A stretch of 5,972 bases of DNA from Prevotellaceae bacterium UBA1716 (GTDB lineage: Bacteria > Bacteroidota > Bacteroidia > Bacteroidales > Bacteroidaceae). The notes under the pieces are model-generated. The model was not told where the DNA came from and ran no database searches. It saw only the letters and a list, made by a program, of their open reading frames with translations. Of the stretch, positions 1-5,467 are shown piece after piece. Each line of letters begins with the position of its first letter. Within the stretch, counting starts at the first letter, position 1. A program made the translations under genes and the position numbers. Location: assembly GCA_002317225.1 (NCBI GenBank), contig DCIW01000148.1, forward strand, positions 1 to 5,972. Direction: 5' to 3'.

Positions 1-938
1 TTCAAGATGAAACGGTTTGGCTATCGCTTGATCAGATGGCTGAGCTATTTCAGCGCAATAAATCAACCATCTCAAGGCACATAAAGAATGTGTTTGATGA
101 GGGAGAATTGAGTCCAGACTCAACCGTTGCATTTTTTGCAACAGTTCAAAATGAAGGTAAAAGAAAAGTTGAAAGAAATGTTCAATTCTTTAACCTCGAC
201 ATGATAATATCCGTGGGCTATCGTGTTCATTCTCACAGAGGTGTGCAGTTTAGAATTTGGGCAACCCAGCTACTGAAGGAGTACATGATAAAGGGGTTTG
301 CATTGAATGACGAATTGCTCAAAAATGCTGGTGGTGGTAACTATTTTGATGAGTTGCTTGCTCGAATTCGAGATATACGCTCTTCAGAAAAGGTATTTTA
401 CCGTAAAGTGTTGGCCATATATGCTACAAGTATCGATTACGATCCACGCGTGGAAACAACTCAGTTATTCTTTAAGACGGTACAGAATAAGATGCATTAT
501 TCTGCTCATGGTCATACGGCAGCAGAAGTTATCTACGAACGAGCGGATGCAGAGAAGGATTTCATGGGACTGACTTCATGGACAGGTGCTTTACCCAAGC
601 GTTCGGATGCAGAAATTGCAAAGAACTACTTGAATGATGAAGAGCTGGACACACTGAACAGAATTGTCAACCTATATCTGGAATTTGCAGAACTTCAGGC
701 TAAATCCCACATTCCGATGTACATGAGAGACTGGGTACAGAAACTTGATGACTTCCTCAAACTCAGTAACCGCGAATTATTGACTCATGCAGGAAAGATA
801 TCTGCAGAAGTAGCTAAACAGAAAGCTGATCTTGAGCATCAAAAGTTCCAAGAGCGTACAAAGTATACACTATCACCCGTGGAAATGCATTTTATCGATC
901 AGTTTGAGGCAGAACAGAAGAAACTTAAAGACAAATAA
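1..938 (+). CDS. RhuM family protein, 5' partial
   Basis: The reading frame is already open at base 3, giving 311 visible residues, and continues upstream of the window, so the ATG at 36 is probably internal. Visible residues 4-31 (TVWLSLDQMAELF, then RNKSTISRHIKNVF) form a helix-turn-helix-like segment. This leads into the central block NVQFFNLDMIISVGYRVHS and GVQFRIWATQLLKEY, which is the hallmark of the RhuM ('virulence protein RhuM') family. The C-terminal half contains the family-typical KTVQNKMHYSAHGHTAAEVI and a charged helical tail ending at TAA 936-938. The family was named from Salmonella SPI-3, and relatives are common on islands and near restriction-modification genes; the biochemical role is unsettled. 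DNA binding through the N-terminal segment is my inference. The next gene starts 6 bases downstream, so they may be co-transcribed. Family assignment is confident; function is not. Confidence 0.88.
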   Translation, partial: QDETVWLSLDQMAELFQRNKSTISRHIKNVFDEGELSPDSTVAFFATVQNEGKRKVERNVQFFNLDMIISVGYRVHSHRGVQFRIWATQLLKEYMIKGFALNDELLKNAGGGNYFDELLARIRDIRSSEKVFYRKVLAIYATSIDYDPRVETTQLFFKTVQNKMHYSAHGHTAAEVIYERADAEKDFMGLTSWTGALPKRSDAEIAKNYLNDEELDTLNRIVNLYLEFAELQAKSHIPMYMRDWVQKLDDFLKLSNRELLTHAGKISAEVAKQKADLEHQKFQERTKYTLSPVEMHFIDQFEAEQKKLKDK

Positions 939-944
939 GCAAAA

Positions 945-1178
945 ATGAAAAGTTTATTAATTAAAGACACAACTGTAAGCGAACGCGCACAGATCGTTCG
1001 TGAGGCACTTGGTGCTGATAGCGACTGCGAGGGCGTTGACCTCTCAGATATGTACGATGACTATATCTATGGTCTTAAAGAACTTGCAGACATAAATCGT
1101 GAGTTCTCAGAGAAACACGGAGGTACAGTTTTAGCAGGAGAGTTGACCAACCATAAAACATGCAAAGTAAATTTATGA
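945..1178 (+). CDS. Small conserved protein with Y-D-D-Y-I-x-G signature
   Basis: This is a 77-residue acidic soluble protein with no signal peptide or membrane segment. It begins MKSLLIKDTT, followed by SERAQIVREALG, a DCEG (Cys28), and the core SDMYDDYIYGLKELADINREF (residues 34-54), likely a helix. I recognise the N-terminus plus the YDDYI-G-KE core from a small uncharacterised protein family found in anaerobes, sometimes misannotated as 'PurH'. It is not the PurH enzyme, which is far larger. Residues 57-77, including a second Cys72, look non-conserved. The ATG is 6 bases after the RhuM stop, and the TGA (1176-1178) overlaps the ATG of the nitroreductase (1175-1177), suggesting coupled translation. 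Function is unknown; a redox-partner or metal-related role is only inferred from the neighbours and the cysteines. Confidence 0.82.
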   Translation: MKSLLIKDTTVSERAQIVREALGADSDCEGVDLSDMYDDYIYGLKELADINREFSEKHGGTVLAGELTNHKTCKVNL

Positions 1179-1735
1179 ACATAAATAATAACAAAACGAT
1201 TGAAGATATCATTTCACGAAGAAGCGTGAAGAAATATCTCGACAAGCAGGTTCCATTGTTACTTGTTGAGGAAGTGGTTAAGGCTGGTACTTATGCACCT
1301 TCTGGAATGAACAAGCAATCTGCAAAGATTATTGCAGTAACAAACAAAGAGATGCGTGACCGCCTAAGTCGTATAAATCTTGAAATAGTTATCGGAAACA
1401 ATCTCACCACATCTTCGGGCCATAGCGATCCTTTCTATGGAGCTCCAGTTGTATTGGTGGTTTTAGCAAAGAAGGATATTGGCACTCGCATCTATGATGG
1501 TTCGTTGGTGATGGAGAATATGATGATTGCTGCAAATAGCCTCGGTTTGGGTTCGTGCTGGATTCATCGTGCAAAGGAAACATTTGAATCGGAAGAAGGC
1601 AAGCAGATTCTTGCAGAACTTGGCATTAACGAAGAATATGAAGGAATAGGCAACTGTATCCTTGGTTATGCTGCACCTGAAGCATTGAAACCACAAGCAC
1701 CAAGAAAGGAAGACTATGTTGTTTGGGTAAAATAG
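1175..1735 (+). CDS. Nitroreductase family protein (FMN-dependent)
   Basis: This 186-residue protein has the normal size for the nitroreductase superfamily, cytoplasmic homodimers that bind FMN and use NAD(P)H to reduce nitro compounds, quinones or similar acceptors. Visible motifs are RRSVKKY at residues 15-21 (phosphate/FMN contact, usually RRSxRxY), APSGMNKQ at 41-48 (usually PSxxNxQ), YGAPVVLVV at 88-96, and GLGSCWI at 124-130 followed by the conserved ILGYAAPE at 162-169. An in-frame ATG at 1160 would add five residues (MQSKF). I prefer 1175 because it makes a 4-base ATGA overlap with the upstream stop and puts the start at the usual distance from the RRS motif. The physiological substrate cannot be told from sequence. 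Neighbours are two small cysteine-bearing proteins and a flavin reductase, consistent with a flavin redox operon. Confidence 0.93.
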   Translation: MNINNNKTIEDIISRRSVKKYLDKQVPLLLVEEVVKAGTYAPSGMNKQSAKIIAVTNKEMRDRLSRINLEIVIGNNLTTSSGHSDPFYGAPVVLVVLAKKDIGTRIYDGSLVMENMMIAANSLGLGSCWIHRAKETFESEEGKQILAELGINEEYEGIGNCILGYAAPEALKPQAPRKEDYVVWVK

Positions 1736-1763
1736 TGTAACAAAGGAAATTATAAAAGCATTG

Positions 1764-1964
1764 ATGGCACCACAAATCGATTATTCGACAAAAGAAGAGC
1801 GATTGGAGTTTATCCAAGAGAAGTACAGTTGCAAGGCTCCTGCATGTGGAGACTGCCTTTCGTGCAAGTTGCCTAATGGACTTTCGGCAATTGAAACATT
1901 TGCCGAATACATTGATGGTAATGTAGAATATGTAATAATTGCTTCAAAACTTTGGAAAATATGA
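1764..1964 (+). CDS. Small cysteine-rich protein, divergent relative of the 945-1178 product
   Basis: This 66-residue protein carries four cysteines at residues 23, 28, 31 and 34 (C-x4-C-x2-C-x2-C), a spacing that could hold a metal ion or iron-sulfur centre. After them comes FAEYIDGNVEYV (residues 46-57), which lines up with YDDYIYGLKELA of the protein at 945-1178; both also have an 'ER..(I/F)I.E' segment near the N-terminus. The ATG at 1764 is used here; a TTG directly before it at 1761 would add one residue. The gap after the nitroreductase is 28 bases. The TGA (1962-1964) overlaps the ATG of the flavin reductase (1961-1963), so the pair is probably translationally coupled. I do not recognise a named family beyond the similarity described. 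Metal binding is inferred from cysteine spacing only. Confidence 0.75.
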   Translation: MAPQIDYSTKEERLEFIQEKYSCKAPACGDCLSCKLPNGLSAIETFAEYIDGNVEYVIIASKLWKI

Positions 1965-2566
1965 AAAAACTATTCGTATCAATCCTTACCATGCTCATGC
2001 TCGTTTCATGGAGCGATGGAGATAATGTGACAGAAAACAATAATCATACAAGTATCTCTTCTGAATGGAAGGAAATCAACCCTAAGGAGATTGATGTAAA
2101 CGCTGTAAAGATGTTTGCTGACGACTGGATGATTCTCTCTGCAGGAAAAGAGTCGGACATGAACATGATGACTATTGCATGGGGCGGTCTCGGTGAATTA
2201 TGGAGCAAACCAGTAATTACCGTTTATGTCTCAACTTCGCGTTATACATATAAGTATATGGAGGAGAATGAGTATTTCACCGTTACTTCATTCCCTAAAG
2301 AGTACAACGACAAACTCATCTATCTCGGTACAGTCTCTGGTCGCAATGAAGACAAAGTGAAAGGAAGTGGACTTACTACAGAATTCACAGAACTTGGCAA
2401 TCCGATATACAAGGAGGCAAATCTTGCCATTGAATGCAAGAAGATTTATAGTCATCAATTTGACAAAGACAAAATCCCTGCAGGACAAAGACAATGGTAC
2501 GATAATTCAAAAACAGGTCTCCACGTGATGTATGTTGGAGAAATAGTTCATGTATGGAAGAAATAG
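1961..2566 (+). CDS. Flavin reductase-like protein with export leader; lipobox cysteine replaced by Trp
   Basis: This 201-residue protein starts with a short leader: MKK, a hydrophobic stretch LFVSILTMLMLVS, then W17-S-D-G-D and a polar Asn-rich linker to about residue 34. The flavin reductase-like split-barrel domain follows, with WMILSAGKE, NMMTIAWGGLGELWSKPV (residues 68-84, FMN-binding region), SRYTYKYMEENEYFTV, and LGNPIYKEANLAIECKKI toward the C-terminus. It ends in GLHVMYVGEIVHVWKK, as expected for a complete Bacteroidales homologue. Such homologues usually have LxSC lipoprotein signals; here the expected Cys is Trp (TGG at 2009-2011), so lipidation looks impossible. The start at 1961 is chosen over TTG 1952 because of the ATGA overlap with the preceding gene and the classic MKK leader. 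It likely binds FMN at the cell surface or periplasm; the substrate is unknown. Confidence 0.9.
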   Translation: MKKLFVSILTMLMLVSWSDGDNVTENNNHTSISSEWKEINPKEIDVNAVKMFADDWMILSAGKESDMNMMTIAWGGLGELWSKPVITVYVSTSRYTYKYMEENEYFTVTSFPKEYNDKLIYLGTVSGRNEDKVKGSGLTTEFTELGNPIYKEANLAIECKKIYSHQFDKDKIPAGQRQWYDNSKTGLHVMYVGEIVHVWKK

Positions 2567-2710
2567 AATATACCAAACTTCTTCATCAACTCATTGATTT
2601 ACCGTCCTGTAACAAATAGCGATTATTATGCTGAATGTAAAATCCTGCTCGAACTATACAATGAGACACCATTGCACAGAGATAATTTCATCAAGAAAGT
2701 GAAGGTGTAA
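2554..2710 (+). pseudogene. Probable remnant of a small unrecognised gene
   Basis: Directly after the flavin reductase stop (TAG 2564-2566) the same frame stays open for 47 codons to TAA 2708-2710. It has protein-like composition (for example YRPVTNSDYYAECK, LLELYNETPLHRDNF, IKKVKV) but no in-frame start codon. An ATG at 2554, overlapping the end of the flavin reductase in another frame, opens a 21-residue peptide beginning MEEIEYTKLLHQLID and stopping at 2619. A single frameshift between about 2590 and 2620 would join the two into one protein of roughly 50 residues. I read this as a decayed small gene, or as the tail of a gene whose 5' part was deleted. I do not recognise the family. It could also be chance open sequence, or reflect a sequencing error. 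Confidence 0.35.
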
Positions 2711-2720
2711 TAATATTATA

Positions 2721-2725
2721 AGGAG
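2721..2725 (+). promoter_or_regulatory. Shine-Dalgarno-like AGGAG before the ZIP transporter
   Basis: AGGAG lies 8 bases before the ATG at 2734, a textbook spacing. No other gene here has such a clear ribosome-binding sequence, and Bacteroidota starts usually rely on A-rich leaders instead. The site supports the choice of start at 2734. Confidence 0.5.
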
Positions 2726-2733
2726 TAAAAGAT

Positions 2734-3510
2734 ATGACAGATATTTGGATAAGTGCCGCGGGGCTTTGCGGTGCAACGATAATAGGTGCAATCCTTGGAT
2801 TCTTCATCAAGGAACTGCCACATAAATGGAATGACACGGTGCTTGGCTTTTGTGCCGGAATAATGCTTGCTGCTTCAACAATCGGTTTGATAGTGCCAGC
2901 TTTCGAACAGGCAAGTCAGTGGTGGTGGGTAGCTATTGGAGTGATGGTCGGTGCTTTGTTTCTCAATATACTTGACTACATTACACCTCACCTTCATACC
3001 ATTACAGGGCTTGATCCTGAAGAACATAAGACTAACGCAACTCTCAACCATGTTTTGCTTTTCGTTATGGCTATTGCTCTCCATAAACTTCCTGAAGGTA
3101 TGGCAGCAGGTGTAAGTATGTGTAGCCCCCACCTAACTTCTCCCGAAGGAGGAGGAACTGTTACAGACTGGTCTGTCACCTTTGGTATTGCCTTGCAGAA
3201 TATACCCGAAGGTATGGTTATCATAGCACCTTTGTTAGTTGCCGGTGTTTCAGCAATACGAACCTTTAGTATATCCATTGCAATTGGATTACTTGAGATT
3301 ATTGGAGTTTTTATTGGCTTTGCACTCGGTACAGCATCCGAAGCTTTCCTTCCTGCGATGCTTGGCTTTGCAGGAGGTGCAATGCTTTATGTGACAAGCG
3401 ATGAAATGATTCCCGAAACTCATGCTCATGGTTATCAAAAGCAGGCTACATACGCCCTCCTTTTAGGTTTCATGACATTAGTGTTACTTGAGAAAGCATT
3501 CAAAATGTAA
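2734..3510 (+). CDS. ZIP family divalent metal transporter (ZupT/GufA-like)
   Basis: This 258-residue integral inner-membrane protein has about eight hydrophobic segments, the usual ZIP layout. ZIP proteins carry zinc and related divalent metals into the cytoplasm. The two metal-site helices are clear: ALHKLPEGMAAG (H117, E121) and GIALQNIPEGMVI (N156, E159), the paired H-x-x-P-E-G and N-x-P-E-G signatures. A variable loop lies between TM3 and TM4 with HLHTITGLDPEEHK (about residues 86-99), a possible metal-sensing or metal-binding loop. The last helices include GGAMLYVTSDEMIPETHAHG (214-233), also conserved. The start at 2734 is backed by the AGGAG upstream. It is 23 bases from the remnant reading frame and 39 bases from the next gene. 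Exact metal preference cannot be read from sequence. A specific symbol such as zupT would be a guess, so none is given. Confidence 0.93.
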   Translation: MTDIWISAAGLCGATIIGAILGFFIKELPHKWNDTVLGFCAGIMLAASTIGLIVPAFEQASQWWWVAIGVMVGALFLNILDYITPHLHTITGLDPEEHKTNATLNHVLLFVMAIALHKLPEGMAAGVSMCSPHLTSPEGGGTVTDWSVTFGIALQNIPEGMVIIAPLLVAGVSAIRTFSISIAIGLLEIIGVFIGFALGTASEAFLPAMLGFAGGAMLYVTSDEMIPETHAHGYQKQATYALLLGFMTLVLLEKAFKM

Positions 3511-3549
3511 TTATGGCTATACCTCCTGACATTCATAATTCAACCAAAG

Positions 3550-3999
3550 ATGAGACAACAGAAAGAACATAAACTTCGCATGGCTCCAGGCACTTACTAC
3601 GTCTGGATTGGAGGCTCATGTGACTATGGTCATGAGGAACGCTGCAGTGGAGGGGCATATATAATGCAGCAAAATGATAAAATCATTGAGACTTATGTAA
3701 TTTCTGATGACCAAACTACTGAATTTCGCATGATTCTAACCGTTATGATTCATGCTATGTCGGTAATTCCTGAAGGTGCAGACATCGTATTCCTTACCAA
3801 TGTATCCTATATTCTTCAAAATTGGGATAAAGATCCAACAGAAAAGTCCGCAAACCCTGACTTGATCAAAGAATGTATAAATATGAAGGGTAATTATAAT
3901 TCCATCACAGTCAAACTTGTTCCCTTCCATAAGTATCAACTATTGCCTGAGACACATGAATTGGCTCGTAAGGCAATGATAAACCATCGAATGATATAG
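3550..3999 (+). CDS. RNase HI-fold protein lacking all catalytic acidic residues
   Basis: This 149-residue protein aligns by motif along the full length of E. coli RNase HI, but the active site is gone. WIGGSC (residues 19-24) matches FTDGSC with D10 replaced by Gly21. TTEFRMILTVMIHAM (56-70) matches TTNNRMELMAAIVAL with E48 replaced by Ile62. LTNVSYI (82-88) matches STDSQYV with D70 replaced by Asn84. PETHELARKA (133-142) matches NERCDELARAA with D134 replaced by His136. His127 in VPFHKY may correspond to the conserved H124. The GGAYI strand and the NPDLIKE helix are kept, so the fold seems maintained by selection. A later in-frame ATG encodes Met11 (MAPGTYYVW); the ATG at 3550 is used here. 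Metal-dependent RNA-DNA cleavage is unlikely; nucleic-acid or protein binding is inferred. Similar degenerate proteins occur in Bacteroidales to my recollection. Confidence 0.8.
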   Translation: MRQQKEHKLRMAPGTYYVWIGGSCDYGHEERCSGGAYIMQQNDKIIETYVISDDQTTEFRMILTVMIHAMSVIPEGADIVFLTNVSYILQNWDKDPTEKSANPDLIKECINMKGNYNSITVKLVPFHKYQLLPETHELARKAMINHRMI

Positions 4000-4216
4000 A
4001 AGATATAAGAAACAGACAAGAACGATCGTCCCGTTAAAGACTAAACAATTATGAAAGTAATCGTCATTTCAAGGAAAGACAATTTATTACGAATGAATTT
4101 AACATACATGTTTCAAAGTAATTTCTTAATAATGTGTCATATCAATTCTAATTTTTATAAAAAAACTTGCATCTTCCATAATAGTGTAATATTCCATTGA
4201 TCTTTCGATAGTTAGC

Positions 4217-4255
4217 TTATGGAGGTTATGTATCAAACATCCATAAACTTCCATA
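4217..4255. repeat. Imperfect inverted repeats able to form a hairpin
   Basis: TTATGG (4217-4222) pairs with CCATAA (4241-4246), and inside it ATGT (4228-4231) pairs with ACAT (4237-4240). Alternatively, TATGGAGGTT (4218-4227) pairs with AACTTCCATA (4246-4255) with one mismatch. The two foldings are mutually exclusive, because both use the same left arm. This could be a chance feature or a structured leader segment; no T run follows, so a terminator is unlikely. Confidence 0.35.
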
Positions 4256-4272
4256 CGAGCAGCTGCGTGGGG

Positions 4273-4345
4273 CGTTTCCATTTAGGGAAACGAGCGTTTC
4301 CTCAAGTGGAAACGGCTGTTTCCAAAGGTTGGAATGGTGGAAACG
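4273..4345. repeat. Tandem 22-bp palindromic repeats (CGTTTCC-N6-GGAAACG)
   Basis: Units begin at 4273, 4295 and 4317, exactly 22 bases apart. Units 1 and 2 each consist of CGTTTCC, a 6-base spacer (ATTTAG or TCAAGT), GGAAACG and a 2-base linker. Unit 3 begins TGTTTCC and is degenerate in its right arm (TTGGAATG), but a further perfect GGAAACG stands at 4339-4345. The spacers differ while the arms are identical, so arm sequence or pairing appears to matter. Possible roles are an array of operator sites for a dimeric regulator, a chain of small RNA hairpins, or a dispersed intergenic repeat. The array ends about 95 bases before the start of the next gene. Confidence 0.8.
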
Positions 4346-4347
4346 AC

Positions 4348-4364
4348 TATATGTATTACATATA
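4348..4364. promoter_or_regulatory. 17-bp AT-rich palindrome, possible operator
   Basis: TATATGT (4348-4354) and ACATATA (4358-4364) are perfect inverted arms around a 3-base centre (ATT). It sits 77 bases before the oxidoreductase start and just after the 22-bp repeat array. Size and symmetry fit a binding site for a dimeric helix-turn-helix regulator, but AT-rich palindromes also arise by chance. No regulator gene is visible beside it. Confidence 0.35.
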
Positions 4365-4440
4365 ACGTACTGCTAAGGGTAAATAATGTACAGGTATGTG
4401 AAGAAGATTTATGATAAAATACAAAAAGACAATTGATAAT

Positions 4441-5415
4441 ATGTTTAAAATAGGAATAATAGGAGCAGGATGGATTGCTGAAAAGATGGCCATGACACTC
4501 AAGAGCAATCCTCACGGATGTCAGTGCTATGCTGTTGCATCACGCACATTAGACAAGGCACAAGCATTTGCAAGCAAGTGGGGAGTGGAAAAGGCATACG
4601 GCTCGTATGAGGAAATAGTGCAAGACCCGGATGTGGATCTCATATACATTGCCACACCTCATTCTCACCACTATGCTCACACTCGCCTTACTCTGGAACA
4701 CGGAAAACCTTGTCTTGTAGAGAAAGCCTTTACGGCCAATACACGTGAGGCAGCAGAACTACTTTCACTTGCCAAAGAAAAAGGAGTGTTCATTACAGAA
4801 GCTATCTGGACTCGCTACATGCCACTCTCACACATGGTTAAGGATATCATGGAAAGCGGAGTGATAGGCGAACCGAGACTACTTACCGCTACCCTCTGCT
4901 ATATGATGGAGGAGAAGGAACGCATCATTCGCCCGGAACTTTGTGGAGGAGCCTTGCTCGACCTTGGTGTCTATTGCCTGAATTTTGCACGAATGTACTT
5001 CGGTACGGATATCATAAAGACCGTGACAAACTGCCAAATCGGTCCTACAGGCATGGATATGCAAGAATGTATCTCTCTTTCTTACGCAGATGGTAAGATG
5101 GCAAACCTTCAGTCTGGTGCCTTGTGCCTTAACGATCGTCAAGGCATCATCAACGGAACGGAAGGATATATTCGTGTTGATAACATTAACTGTCCAGAAC
5201 TGATAGAGGTGTATAGAAACTATGAACTGATTGCTTCCTATCCTAAGCCTACAAATATGATAACAGGCTATGAGTATCAAGTGTTTGAGTGCAAGAGATG
5301 TATCGAACAGGGACTTCTCGAATCGCCTATGATGCCTCATGCCGAGACACTCTCAATCATGCAGCAGATGGATGAACTCCGAAAAGAATGGGGCGTCGTT
5401 TATCCGATGGATTAG
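4441..5415 (+). CDS. Gfo/Idh/MocA family oxidoreductase (dihydrodiol dehydrogenase-like)
   Basis: This is a 324-residue cytoplasmic NAD(P)-dependent dehydrogenase, the usual family length. The N-terminal Rossmann fold starts FKIGIIGAGWIAEKM (GxGxxA dinucleotide motif at residues 8-13), followed by VASRTLDKAQAFA and DLIYIATPHSHH (67-77). The cofactor/substrate motif normally written E-K-P is E-K-A here (VEKAF, 93-97), as in trans-dihydrodiol dehydrogenase-like members, and EAIWTRYMP (120-128) also fits that branch. The C-terminal domain has GGALLDLGVYCLNF (169-182), with Asp174 and Tyr178 at the usual catalytic helix. An upstream in-frame ATG at 4411 would add ten polar residues; I prefer 4441 because the Rossmann strand begins right after it. 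Family members act on sugars, inositols or diols; the substrate here is unknown. It heads a unit with the alcohol dehydrogenase that starts 52 bases downstream. Confidence 0.92.
   Translation: MFKIGIIGAGWIAEKMAMTLKSNPHGCQCYAVASRTLDKAQAFASKWGVEKAYGSYEEIVQDPDVDLIYIATPHSHHYAHTRLTLEHGKPCLVEKAFTANTREAAELLSLAKEKGVFITEAIWTRYMPLSHMVKDIMESGVIGEPRLLTATLCYMMEEKERIIRPELCGGALLDLGVYCLNFARMYFGTDIIKTVTNCQIGPTGMDMQECISLSYADGKMANLQSGALCLNDRQGIINGTEGYIRVDNINCPELIEVYRNYELIASYPKPTNMITGYEYQVFECKRCIEQGLLESPMMPHAETLSIMQQMDELRKEWGVVYPMD
5125..5146. repeat. 22-bp near-perfect palindrome inside the oxidoreductase gene
   Basis: TGCCTT (5125-5130) and AAGGCA (5141-5146) flank AACGATCGTC, whose core ACGATCGT is itself palindromic. 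Ten of the eleven base pairs match (only A5131/C5140 fails). It falls in coding sequence for residues Cys-Leu-Asn-Asp-Arg-Gln-Gly. The 10-base centre AACGATCGTC also occurs once in the intergenic region at 4021-4030. It may be chance. Confidence 0.4.
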
Positions 5416-5467
5416 TTTATTAAGAAAATACGGTGATTAATATTGATAAAAAATAATAATATACAAA

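Larger units (their letters stand above)
4000..4440. other. Long intergenic region without a convincing gene
   Basis: About 440 bases separate the RNase H-like gene from the next oxidoreductase. The first half is AT-rich and holds only weak short frames. The second half holds an imperfect hairpin (4217-4246), a palindromic tandem repeat (4273-4345) and a short AT palindrome (4348-4364). I could not find a good match to the Bacteroidota promoter pattern (TTG about 20 bases before TAnnTTTG), and there is no clear GC stem with a T run that would serve as terminator for the upstream gene. The region probably contains the 3' end of one transcript and the promoter of the next. Confidence 0.7.

Noticed and set aside
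307..573. 88-codon + strand frame inside the RhuM gene
   Set aside because: It is a different frame within a well-matched family protein; its translation has no recognisable domain.
2994..3278. 94-codon open frame on the minus strand
   Set aside because: It is antisense to the ZIP transporter metal-site helices, with no supporting features.
3513..3572. 19-codon frame (MAIPPDIHNS...) between the ZIP transporter and the RNase H-like gene
   Set aside because: Too short, overlaps the start of the next gene in another frame, and has no family signal.
4155..4170. TTTTTATAAAAA as a terminator
   Set aside because: The palindrome is only A/T with no GC stem or following T run, and it lies more than 150 bases beyond the upstream stop codon.
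4051..4200. 49-codon frame in the intergenic region starting MKVIVISRKDNLL
   Set aside because: The beginning resembles a beta strand, but the rest is low-complexity and rich in Phe, Asn and Ile as expected from AT-rich non-coding DNA. There is no recognisable family and no ribosome-binding signal.
4273..4345. Reading the repeat array as a CRISPR array
   Set aside because: The repeats are far too short (7-base arms), the 6-base spacers are too small, and no cas genes are present.
4879..5340. 153-codon open frame on the minus strand
   Set aside because: It lies wholly within the clearly coding Gfo/Idh/MocA gene, and its translation (many Cys, His and Ile) matches no family; it is an antisense shadow.
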